This document shows positions 36,227 through 43,297 of a DNA stretch of 44,117 nt, in pieces. A model generated the notes under the pieces. That model made no database searches, was not told the origin of the DNA, and saw only the letters and a list, made by a program, of their open reading frames with translations. A program made the translations under genes and the position numbers. Within the stretch, counting starts at the first letter, position 1. Each line of letters opens with the position of its first letter. The DNA is from Candidatus Marivariicella framensis (GTDB lineage: Bacteria > Bacteroidota > Bacteroidia > Flavobacteriales > Flavobacteriaceae), in assembly GCA_905182735.1 (NCBI GenBank), contig CAJJCT010000033.1, forward strand, positions 1 through 44,117. Reading direction: 5' to 3'.

Positions 36227-36261
36227 TTTGTCAACCTTTAACTAGTTTTTAACTATTTTTG
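36227..36261 (+). promoter_or_regulatory. Candidate promoter of the dapF operon
   Basis: TTTG (36227-36230) and TATTTTTG (36254-36261) are separated by 23 bases, inside the Flavobacterium TTG-N17-23-TAnnTTTG range. The -7 element ends only 7 bases before the dapF ATG, so the transcript may be nearly leaderless. Confidence 0.5.
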
Positions 36262-36268
36262 ATAAGTC

Positions 36269-37045
36269 ATGATAATCAAATTTTATAAATATCACGGAGC
36301 TGGAAATGATTTTATTATACTAGATGATCGTGAATTTAATTATTCATTTTCAATTAAAAAGATAAAGGAGATTTGTGATAGAAAAAATGGTATTGGTTCA
36401 GATGGTTTTATCTTATTAAGAAATCATAAAAAATATGACTTTGAAATGATATATTTTAATTCTGATGGTAAAATCAGTTCTATGTGTGGAAACGGAGGAA
36501 GGTGTATAGTGCATTTTGCTTATTTTTTAAAAATAATAAAATCTAGTACTGTTTTTTTAGCAATAGATGGACCTCATGAAGCACAAATAATAAGTGATTC
36601 AAAAGTCATTTTAAAAATGAATAATATTGATGAAATATTAAAATTTAAAAATTATACATTTATTGATTCAGGATCTCCTCATCATATTATTGAAAAATCT
36701 AAAATAGATTTAATTGATGTAAAGCAAATTGGTTCAAAAATAAGATATTCAAAAATTTATAGTCCAAATGGAGTTAATGTAAATTTTATAAAAAAAACAT
36801 CTTCTAAAGAGTTTATGGTTAGAACATATGAGAGAGGAGTTGAAGATGAAACTTTATCATGTGGCTCTGGCGCAGTAGCATCAGCTATTGCTATGCATAG
36901 CAAAGGGAGAACAAGTCAAAATAAAATTAAAATTAAAACTTTGGGCGGTGATCTAGTTGTTTCTTTCAAGTTCAATAAAACATACTCAGGAGTTACTTTA
37001 GAAGGACCAGTAAAGCAAGTTTTTAAAGGTGAAATTGTTTTTTAA
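36269..37045 (+). CDS. dapF: Diaminopimelate epimerase
   Basis: DapF converts LL- to meso-diaminopimelate, used for lysine and for the peptidoglycan stem. The 258-aa protein contains the two catalytic cysteines, Cys73 in MCGNGGRC (72-79) and Cys198 in SCGSGAVA (197-204), as well as GAGNDF (10-15), the conserved NSDG (64-67) and NGVNVNF (167-173). The two-fold pseudo-symmetric layout and length fit DapF; proline racemases differ in the spacing of these motifs. It is the first gene of dapF-GNAT-mltG; the next gene starts 2 bases after its stop. It is divergent from degP. Confidence 0.97.
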   Translation: MIIKFYKYHGAGNDFIILDDREFNYSFSIKKIKEICDRKNGIGSDGFILLRNHKKYDFEMIYFNSDGKISSMCGNGGRCIVHFAYFLKIIKSSTVFLAIDGPHEAQIISDSKVILKMNNIDEILKFKNYTFIDSGSPHHIIEKSKIDLIDVKQIGSKIRYSKIYSPNGVNVNFIKKTSSKEFMVRTYERGVEDETLSCGSGAVASAIAMHSKGRTSQNKIKIKTLGGDLVVSFKFNKTYSGVTLEGPVKQVFKGEIVF

Positions 37046-37047
37046 AT

Positions 37048-37512
37048 ATGAAAATATTCCTACGTAATCTCAAAGATTCAGATATAAATATTCTTTTAGA
37101 AACAGAAAATGATGAAAGCTTGTGGAATTATTCATTACAAGACAAACCTTTCTCAAAATCAACAATTAAAAATTATATTAAAAACGCATCAGTTCAAGAT
37201 ATTATTGAGGCAAAGCAAAAAAGATTTGTTATTTCATCTAATAAAATTGACATACTAGGTTTTATAGATTTATTTGAATATAATTTAGTAAAACGTGAGG
37301 CATTTATAGGGATAGTGGTTTTAGATAAGTATAGAAACTTAGGAGTAGGATATGATTCAATTCAACTCTTAGAATTATATTGTGTAAATCATGTTGAAAT
37401 TGACAAGTTATGTGCTTCTATTGAAGTAAATAATATAAAAAGTATTAAATTGTTTAATAAATCAGGTTTTGTTAAAAAACATAATGATTTATATGAAAAA
37501 AATATTGAATGA
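37048..37512 (+). CDS. GNAT-family N-acetyltransferase (RimJ/RimL/SpeG-like)
   Basis: A 154-aa GNAT protein in the RimJ/RimL group. The N-terminal LRNLKDSDINILLETEND (5-22) is the usual start of that group, the acetyl-CoA loop is KYRNLGVGYDSI (94-105), and the end carries VNNIKSIKLFNKSGFVK, the common helix-turn near the C-terminus. The acceptor is unknown: amino groups on proteins, polyamines or cell-wall precursors are all used in this family. It lies 2 bases after dapF and overlaps mltG by 4 bases (ATGA). The dapF-GNAT-mltG order recurs in flavobacteria as I recall, suggesting some link to wall metabolism. Confidence 0.9.
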   Translation: MKIFLRNLKDSDINILLETENDESLWNYSLQDKPFSKSTIKNYIKNASVQDIIEAKQKRFVISSNKIDILGFIDLFEYNLVKREAFIGIVVLDKYRNLGVGYDSIQLLELYCVNHVEIDKLCASIEVNNIKSIKLFNKSGFVKKHNDLYEKNIE

Positions 37513-38558
37513 ATAAAGTTATTCGTAGATTTTTTTTAAGTCTCATTCCTTTTTTATTAGCAGCTATAGTCTTTTTTGGTTTAAGGTTTTATAATACTTT
37601 TTTTGCATCAAATACAAAATTCGAATCAGAAGACATCAAACTATACATTAAGCCAAATTCTGATTTTAATGAAATAAATAGTCAACTCAACTCTTTTCTC
37701 AAATCTTCATTTTACTTTAATTTAGCTGCAGAAAAAAAAGGATATTCATCAAGAGTTAAATCCGGATTGTATGTCATTCCTAAGCAAAGTAATAATAATG
37801 AAATAATTAATATTTTAAGAAGTAAGAGTGAAACTGTTAAGGTTGTTTTTAATAATCACGAAAGGATAGAGAATCTTGCTGGAAGAGTTTCAAGACAAAT
37901 TGCCCTTGACAGTGTTTCCTTGTTAAAAGCATTTTATGATAAGAATTTTATGCTCCTCAATGGGTTCAACTCCTTAAACGCTATTTCAATGTACCTGCCA
38001 AATACTTACGAGCTTTTTTGGGATACTAGCGCTAATAATTTTAGAAACAAAATGTTAGAGTCTTACAATAGTTTTTGGAATAATAAACGAATATTAAAAG
38101 CAAAACAGATAGGTCTGTCCCAACAGGAAGTTTCTGTTTTAGCTTCTATAGTTCAAAGAGAATCAGTAATGAAAGATGAAAGACCAAGAATTGCAGGTGT
38201 TTATTTAAATAGATTAAAAAAACGTATGCGACTTCAAGCTGATCCAACAGTTATTTTTGCTCTCAAAAAAAAAATAGGAAATTTTAATAAAAAAATAAAA
38301 AGAGTGTTATATAAAGATTTAAAAATTAAATCTCCTTACAATACATATCGGAATAGAGGTCTTCCTCCAGGTCCAATTTGTATGCCAGATCTCGACGCAG
38401 TTGATGCAGTGTTAAATGCCGAAAACCATAAATTTTTATATTTTGTCGCTGATCCTGAAAACAGAGGGTATCATCTTTTCGGGAAAAACTTAAGAGAACA
38501 TAATTCTAATAAAAAAAAATATATTCGTTGGATAAATAAGAAGAAAGTCTATCGCTAA
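37509..38558 (+). CDS. mltG: Endolytic murein transglycosylase MltG (YceG-like)
   Basis: MltG is an inner-membrane lytic transglycosylase that cuts nascent glycan strands. The 349-aa protein has one N-terminal membrane helix (about 8-25), a LysM-like region, and the YceG catalytic domain with LASIVQRESVMKDE (211-224), where Glu218 is the expected catalytic acid, and PRIAGVYLNRLKKRMRLQADPT. LPNTYELFWDT (163-173) and PYNTYRNRGLPPGPICMP are family signatures. The start ATG overlaps the GNAT stop by 4 bases. The 3' end overlaps the convergent methyltransferase gene by 4 bases. The upstream dapF makes the stem-peptide amino acid of the same polymer. Confidence 0.96.
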   Translation: MNKVIRRFFLSLIPFLLAAIVFFGLRFYNTFFASNTKFESEDIKLYIKPNSDFNEINSQLNSFLKSSFYFNLAAEKKGYSSRVKSGLYVIPKQSNNNEIINILRSKSETVKVVFNNHERIENLAGRVSRQIALDSVSLLKAFYDKNFMLLNGFNSLNAISMYLPNTYELFWDTSANNFRNKMLESYNSFWNNKRILKAKQIGLSQQEVSVLASIVQRESVMKDERPRIAGVYLNRLKKRMRLQADPTVIFALKKKIGNFNKKIKRVLYKDLKIKSPYNTYRNRGLPPGPICMPDLDAVDAVLNAENHKFLYFVADPENRGYHLFGKNLREHNSNKKKYIRWINKKKVYR

Positions 38559-39274
38559 AACCCACTATTTAAAATAAAAATTGAAGGTCGCTTATTTAAA
38601 TCTTCCTTATTAATTTTCTTCCAATTATCTACTGATTCACTTTTTATTCTCTCAGAATTAAGACTTATATCAGTTGCTATGCAAAGTTCAGTTGAATTTG
38701 ACAAGATATTAATTAGATCATTAAATAATGAGTTGTTTCGGTAGGGGGTTTCAATAAATATTTGAGATTGATTTTCATTTAACGACCTTTTTTCAAAAAA
38801 TTTAATTTTTTTAAATCTTTCTTTTTTTTCTATTGGAAGATACCCGTTAAATGCAAAGTTCTGACCATTCATACCCGATGCCATTAAAGCTAAAAGTATA
38901 GATGAGGGTCCAACTAAAGGTTTAACCTTTATGTTGAGATTATGAGCTTTGGAAACTATTAATGCTCCTGGATCTGCAATTCCTGGACATCCCGCATCTG
39001 AAATTAATCCAATCGATTGGCCTTTCAAGCAGATATTCAAATAAGAATCTGATTCATTTAATGAAGTGTGCTTATTTAATGGATACATGGTGATTTTTTC
39101 TTGAGATCTATAAGGTGATACTAGCTTAATGTATTTTCTTGCAACTTTTTCATTTTCAACAATAAAATAATTTAATTTCTCAATAATATTTTTTACCTCG
39201 ACAGGAATATTCCTATCGACTTCATAATTGCCAATGGTGTTTGGAATTAAATATAAGTATCCATTTTTTCTCAT
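38555..39274 (-). CDS. SAM-dependent methyltransferase of the RsmI/tetrapyrrole methylase family
   Basis: A 239-aa protein of the tetrapyrrole methylase fold. LYLIPNTIGN (7-16) is the start, and GLISDAGCPGIADPGALIV in the first half is the RsmI signature. VGPSSILLALMASGMNG and FAFNGYLP follow, and EKRSLNENQSQIFIETPYRN is the conserved region of the second half. RsmI 2'-O-methylates C1402 of 16S rRNA. Bacteroidota carry this shorter (about 235 aa) relative, and I am not certain that it has the same target. The ATG is at 39272-39274. It lies downstream of the decayed phosphatase gene and dnaA, and overlaps the end of mltG. Confidence 0.9.
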   Translation of the reverse strand: MRKNGYLYLIPNTIGNYEVDRNIPVEVKNIIEKLNYFIVENEKVARKYIKLVSPYRSQEKITMYPLNKHTSLNESDSYLNICLKGQSIGLISDAGCPGIADPGALIVSKAHNLNIKVKPLVGPSSILLALMASGMNGQNFAFNGYLPIEKKERFKKIKFFEKRSLNENQSQIFIETPYRNNSLFNDLINILSNSTELCIATDISLNSERIKSESVDNWKKINKEDLNKRPSIFILNSGF

Positions 39275-39293
39275 TTTATAATAAATTTAGAAG

Positions 39294-39717
39294 CTATTTT
39301 TCATAAGCAAAATTAATTAATTTAAAACAATCATTAAAATCTTTCACTCCTCCGTAGTATGGGTCAGGTGTATCACTTTTCTTCATAAGAAGTTTAATCC
39401 TCGATTAGGATCCAGTAATGTCTGAAATAAACAAAACATCCTTAAGGTTTTTCTTATCCATTACATAAATATGGTCATACACTTTTAAAATAATTTTTTG
39501 TAAACTGCCTTAACTTATATATTTATATTATTTTTTTTTGCAATATCAATACTTCTTTGATCAGGTATATCTCCAGCATGATAAGAGGATGTTCCAGCAG
39601 AATCAATAATAAAGTTTTTTTTGTGAAGATATTTTTTAAGTATTCCCTCAGCTAAGGGAGGTCTATAAATATTCCCCAGACAAACGATTAAAATAAGAGT
39701 CGGATTAGTCTTGAAAG
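39294..39717 (-). pseudogene. Decayed low-molecular-weight protein tyrosine phosphatase
   Basis: The stretch between the methyltransferase gene and dnaA (about 440 bases) is a broken gene. On the minus strand one frame reads LILIVCLGNIYRPPLAEGIL, matching the LMW-PTPase active site (CLGNICRSP in the family, here with the Cys and Arg kept but CRS changed to YRP). It continues to DSAGTSSYHAGDIPDQRS and ends at a TAA just after NNINI. The next frame reads RQFTKNYFKSV, and a further frame reads YDHIYVMDKKNL, a stop after DITGS, and TPDPYYGGVKDFNDCFKLI, the family's C-terminal DPYYGG region. At least two frameshifts and two stops, plus the lack of an ATG, GTG or TTG start, exclude a working protein. 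Confidence 0.85.
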
Positions 39718-41145
39718 TTATATTGTGAGTTTTTGATTTAGGTCTTCAACATACTTTCTGAATTGCTTGTCTGTAAAGCTTAGATTATCTACTGTTTTAC
39801 ATGCATGGAGTACGGTGGCATGATCACGTTTTCCTATCTGAGAACCTATACTGGCTAATGATGCTTTTGTGAATTTTTTTGCAAAATACATTGCTAATTG
39901 TCTAGCTTGGACAATGTGACGCTTTCTTGTTTTTGACTGAAGAGTTGAAACGTCCATTTGGAAATATTCTGACACTACCTTTTGAATATAATCAATAGAA
40001 ACTTCACGTTTTGTGTTTTTAACAAATTTATTTACGATTTCTTGGGCTAATTGAATAGTAATTTCCATTTTATTAAAGGATGATTGAGCAATCAAAGAAA
40101 TTATAGCTCCTTCTAATTCACGAATATTTGTTTTAATATTTTTAGCAACATATTCTATTATATTATCTTCAATATTAACACCATCTCTGAATAATTTATT
40201 TTTAATTATGGATACTCGTGTTTCAAAATCTGGAGATTGTAATTCAGCTGATAAGCCCCACTTGAATCTAGAAAGTAACCTTTGCTCGATATCTTGCATG
40301 TCAACCGGAGCTTTGTCTGATGTTAGAATAACTTGTTTTCCATTCTGATGAAGATGATTAAATATATGAAAGAAAACATCTTGTGTTCCTGACTTTCCAC
40401 TCAAAAATTGGACATCATCAATAATTAAAATATCAATTACTTGATAAAAATGAATAAAATCATTCCTTGAATTTTTCTTAACTGACTCAATATACTGTTG
40501 AGTGAATTTTTCAGCAGAAATATATAAAACAGTTTTCTCAGGGTATTTATCTTTAATTTCAACTCCAATAGCATGAACTAAATGAGTCTTACCTAGACCA
40601 ACACCTCCAAATATTAATAAAGGATTGAAAGAGGTTCCTCCGGGTTTATTTGACACTGCTAATCCGGCAGATCTAGCCAGTCTATTAGCATCTCCTTCTA
40701 AAAAATTATCAAAATTATAATTTGGATTTAGCTGTGATTCAATTTGTAAGTTTCGAATACCTGGAATTATAAAAGGATTCTTCAATTCATGACTTCTTGA
40801 TGTCATAGGTGCTGAAACGTCTTGTGGCTTTATTGAGTCTCTGTGATTACTTGGAATGCTCTCAGTGAAAGGTTGTTTGTTTCCAAAAGTGTTTTCCATT
40901 TTAATGACATAAACTAAACGAGCATCTGGACCTAGTTGTTGAACAAGTACCGACTTCAAAAGACTTACATAATGTTCTTCTAGCCACTCATAAAAAAACT
41001 TACTTGGAACTTGAATACTTAATACATTATTAGCTAGCTTAACCGCTTCAATTGGCTCAAACCATGTTTTGAATGCTTGAGGTTGGATGTTATCTTTTAT
41101 GAAAGAAAGACATTTACTCCAAACCTCATTTTTAATAGAATTCAT
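39718..41145 (-). CDS. dnaA: Chromosomal replication initiator protein DnaA
   Basis: DnaA is the AAA+ initiator that opens the replication origin. The 475-aa protein has an N-terminal DnaB/DiaA-interacting domain I (about 1-85), a linker (about 86-140), the AAA+ domain with Walker A GGVGLGKT (180-187) and Walker B ILIIDDVQF (239-247), and a C-terminal helix-turn-helix with IGKRDHATVLHACKT (about 437-451), the DnaA-box signature. The start ATG is at 41143-41145, following a 190-base AT-rich gap shared with a divergent thioesterase. No DnaA-box cluster is visible there. Downstream is the decayed phosphatase. Confidence 0.98.
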   Translation of the reverse strand: MNSIKNEVWSKCLSFIKDNIQPQAFKTWFEPIEAVKLANNVLSIQVPSKFFYEWLEEHYVSLLKSVLVQQLGPDARLVYVIKMENTFGNKQPFTESIPSNHRDSIKPQDVSAPMTSRSHELKNPFIIPGIRNLQIESQLNPNYNFDNFLEGDANRLARSAGLAVSNKPGGTSFNPLLIFGGVGLGKTHLVHAIGVEIKDKYPEKTVLYISAEKFTQQYIESVKKNSRNDFIHFYQVIDILIIDDVQFLSGKSGTQDVFFHIFNHLHQNGKQVILTSDKAPVDMQDIEQRLLSRFKWGLSAELQSPDFETRVSIIKNKLFRDGVNIEDNIIEYVAKNIKTNIRELEGAIISLIAQSSFNKMEITIQLAQEIVNKFVKNTKREVSIDYIQKVVSEYFQMDVSTLQSKTRKRHIVQARQLAMYFAKKFTKASLASIGSQIGKRDHATVLHACKTVDNLSFTDKQFRKYVEDLNQKLTI

Positions 41146-41335
41146 CTATTGAATTAATATATAAATGTTATAATTATTATTTTTTTAACTAACAAATCAG
41201 CTAAGACAAATATTGTTTAAATTTTTTTAAAAAAAAACACAATTTACTATTGACTATTAAAATTTTTTTGTGGACATTATAGCTTTTATAATTTAACCTT
41301 AAAAACAAACATAATATATAATTTTTGTTAAATAA

Positions 41336-41734
41336 ATGAAATATTTGTCCAAACCTTTTCGTGTTGATTATTCTGATACTGATCAAATGGGATTTATGCA
41401 TCATTCCAATTATTTAAGATTTTTTGAAAAGGCAAGAATTTCTTGGCTAAGGGATTTGGGAATTTCTTATAAAAAGATGGAAGCTGATGGTATCGTAATG
41501 CCCGTTGTTTCATCTTCGCTAATACATATTAAACCTTCTTTTTTTGATGACCTATTAGTTATTCAAATACAACTAAGCCAAATCCCTAAAGCTTCATTAG
41601 ATTTTAACTATATTGTTTATAATCAAAATAAAGAATTGATATGTAAAGGCACAACAAGACTAGCCTTCTTAAATTCAAAAACTCAAAAGCCAGTTAGATG
41701 TCCAAGTTTTCTTTATAATTTGTTTGGAGAATAA
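41336..41734 (+). CDS. YbgC/FadM-type acyl-CoA thioesterase
   Basis: A 132-aa hotdog-fold thioesterase of the 4HBT family. The YbgC-type active-site pattern is DYSDTDQMGFMHHSNYLRFFE (11-31), with Asp16 and the following tyrosine/asparagine arrangement of the family, then ARISWLRDLGISYKKME. Relatives hydrolyse short- or medium-chain acyl-CoA, and Escherichia coli YbgC is linked to the Tol-Pal genes; no tol gene is present here. The protein is probably cytosolic. The start ATG is at 41336, divergent from dnaA. Its last 22 bases overlap the end of the convergent ribD gene. Confidence 0.92.
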   Translation: MKYLSKPFRVDYSDTDQMGFMHHSNYLRFFEKARISWLRDLGISYKKMEADGIVMPVVSSSLIHIKPSFFDDLLVIQIQLSQIPKASLDFNYIVYNQNKELICKGTTRLAFLNSKTQKPVRCPSFLYNLFGE

Positions 41735-42762
41735 TTTATTACACTATATAGTAAGTCAGTAGAAATAGTTTTTTTGATCCACTCTTTATTTTTTATTTCA
41801 GGAGCTTTGATTCCGTCATAAATTTTCTTTTTCCCAACAAAACATCTTGCTTCATCCCAGAAATTATAATCAATAAATTTTTGAATTGTTTTTCTCCCTC
41901 CTTCAACTAATATTGAGTTGACTTTGTTTTCGTGAAGATTATTTAAAAGTTCATGAATACTTTTTTTAAAGTTTATATGTATGCTGTGTTTATTATTTAT
42001 TTTGATTTTTTTATCAATAAAGTGATATATTTTATTATGTTTTTTTAGGACTTTTGAATTAGGTTTAATTCTGTTATTTGGATCTATTATTATTGGAGTT
42101 GGAGATTTACCATTCCAATATCGAGTAGTTAATTCTGGATTGTCTTTATAAATTGTATTTATCCCTACCGCTATTGTATCTTCTTCAGATCGCCACTTAT
42201 GAGTGATTTGTCTTGATTCAGTTGATGTAATCCAAAATATTTCACCTTTTTTTTGATTAACTGGAGAAATGAAGCCATCTTCTGACTGTGCCCATTTTAA
42301 AATTATATATGGCCTTTTATTTTTATGATAACAAAAAAATCTTTTATTTAGTTTGTCGCATTCATCTTCTAATACTCCTACTTTGACATTTATATTATTG
42401 TTTTTTAATTTTTGAATTCCCAAGCCAGAAACTTTTGGATTTGGATCGCTGGTTCCAATGATTACACTTGGAATCTTTTTTTTAATTATTAGTTCACTAC
42501 AAGGCGGAGTTTTTCCATAGTGGTTGCATGGCTCAAGATTTACATATAATGTAGATTTTTCTAGTAGTTTTTTATTTTTTACACTATTAATAGCCTCAAC
42601 TTCAGCATGATTTTCACCAAAATTTTTATGAAATCCTTCTCCTATGATTTTATTATCACAAACAATAACTGCTCCAACCATTGGATTGGGAGACGTGCTC
42701 CCCAAGCCTTTTTTTGCTAGATATATGCATCTTTTCATTAATAACTCTTCGTTCGATAGCAT
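41713..42762 (-). CDS. ribD: Riboflavin biosynthesis bifunctional deaminase/reductase
   Basis: RibD deaminates the pyrimidine produced by GTP cyclohydrolase II and then reduces its ribose side chain, two steps of riboflavin synthesis. The 349-aa protein has the zinc deaminase motifs HAE (52-54), and Cys79 and Cys88 in EPCNHYGKTPPC. The reductase domain from about 150 carries ILKWAQSEDGFISP, WRSEEDTIAVGINTIYKDNPELTTR and ILVEGGRKTIQKFI. The domain order and length are those of the fused bacterial RibD. It is convergent with the thioesterase gene (22-base overlap) and divergent from the GNAT-prmC pair. No riboswitch (FMN) structure is seen in its short 55-base upstream gap. Confidence 0.96.
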   Translation of the reverse strand: MLSNEELLMKRCIYLAKKGLGSTSPNPMVGAVIVCDNKIIGEGFHKNFGENHAEVEAINSVKNKKLLEKSTLYVNLEPCNHYGKTPPCSELIIKKKIPSVIIGTSDPNPKVSGLGIQKLKNNNINVKVGVLEDECDKLNKRFFCYHKNKRPYIILKWAQSEDGFISPVNQKKGEIFWITSTESRQITHKWRSEEDTIAVGINTIYKDNPELTTRYWNGKSPTPIIIDPNNRIKPNSKVLKKHNKIYHFIDKKIKINNKHSIHINFKKSIHELLNNLHENKVNSILVEGGRKTIQKFIDYNFWDEARCFVGKKKIYDGIKAPEIKNKEWIKKTISTDLLYSVINYSPNKL

Positions 42763-42778
42763 TTTGTTGTTGTTTGTG

Positions 42779-42786
42779 TAATTTTG
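42779..42786 (+). promoter_or_regulatory. -7 element (TAATTTTG) for GNAT-prmC
   Basis: A perfect TAnnTTTG match in the ribD-GNAT gap, 31 bases before the ATG at 42818. The nearest upstream TTG is only 12 bases away, so the -33 half is not supported. It overlaps the palindrome TGACGTCA at 42785-42792. Confidence 0.4.
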
Positions 42787-42817
42787 ACGTCATAAAATTA
42801 AATTAAAATTTGATTGA

Positions 42818-43297
42818 ATGACAATTCGAGAAATTAATCATCAAGATAATATTCAAATAGCCCTGATAATAAGAGATGTAATTACTGAAATGAAAGCTCC
42901 TAAAACTGGAACTGCATTCAGTGATCCAGAATTAAATTTCCTGAGTGATTCCTTTAGTGGGTCTAGATCAAAATATTTTATTATTGAAGATAATGGAAAA
43001 ATACTTGGAGGTGCTGGAATAAACCCTTTGAGTCACTTTAATTATTCAGTATGTGAATTACAGAAAATGTATTTTTTAAATAATGCAAGAGGTAAAGGTT
43101 GGGGTGAAATGATAATTGATAAGTGTTTATGTCATGCTAAGGAAAATGATTTTAATTCATGTTATATTGAAACCATGAGTTTTATGAAAGCTGCACAAAA
43201 ACTTTATCTTAAAAAAGGATTTAAATACATTGCTAAGCCAATAGGTAAAACAGGTCATGTAAACTGTGATACATGGATGATAAAACACTTTAAATGA
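42818..43297 (+). CDS. GNAT-family N-acetyltransferase
   Basis: A 159-aa GNAT protein. The N-terminal REINHQDNIQIALIIRDVITEM (4-25) is the common GNAT start, the acetyl-CoA loop is NNARGKGWGEMII (88-100), and CYIETM then the C-terminal KAAQKLYLKKGFKYI helix complete the fold. The acceptor is unknown; I do not see features that fix it as RimI. The gene overlaps prmC by 4 bases (ATGA), so the two are translationally coupled, and the ribD/GNAT/prmC arrangement recurs in flavobacteria as I recall. PrmC methylates release factors, so a ribosome-related acceptor is possible but unproven. Confidence 0.9.
   Translation: MTIREINHQDNIQIALIIRDVITEMKAPKTGTAFSDPELNFLSDSFSGSRSKYFIIEDNGKILGGAGINPLSHFNYSVCELQKMYFLNNARGKGWGEMIIDKCLCHAKENDFNSCYIETMSFMKAAQKLYLKKGFKYIAKPIGKTGHVNCDTWMIKHFK

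Noticed and set aside
41146-41335. oriC in the AT-rich gap upstream of dnaA
   Set aside because: Only one poor DnaA-box-like site (TGTGGACAT, 7 of 9) is visible and there is no box cluster.
42763-42817. FMN riboswitch before ribD
   Set aside because: The gap is only 55 bases and has no FMN-aptamer core.
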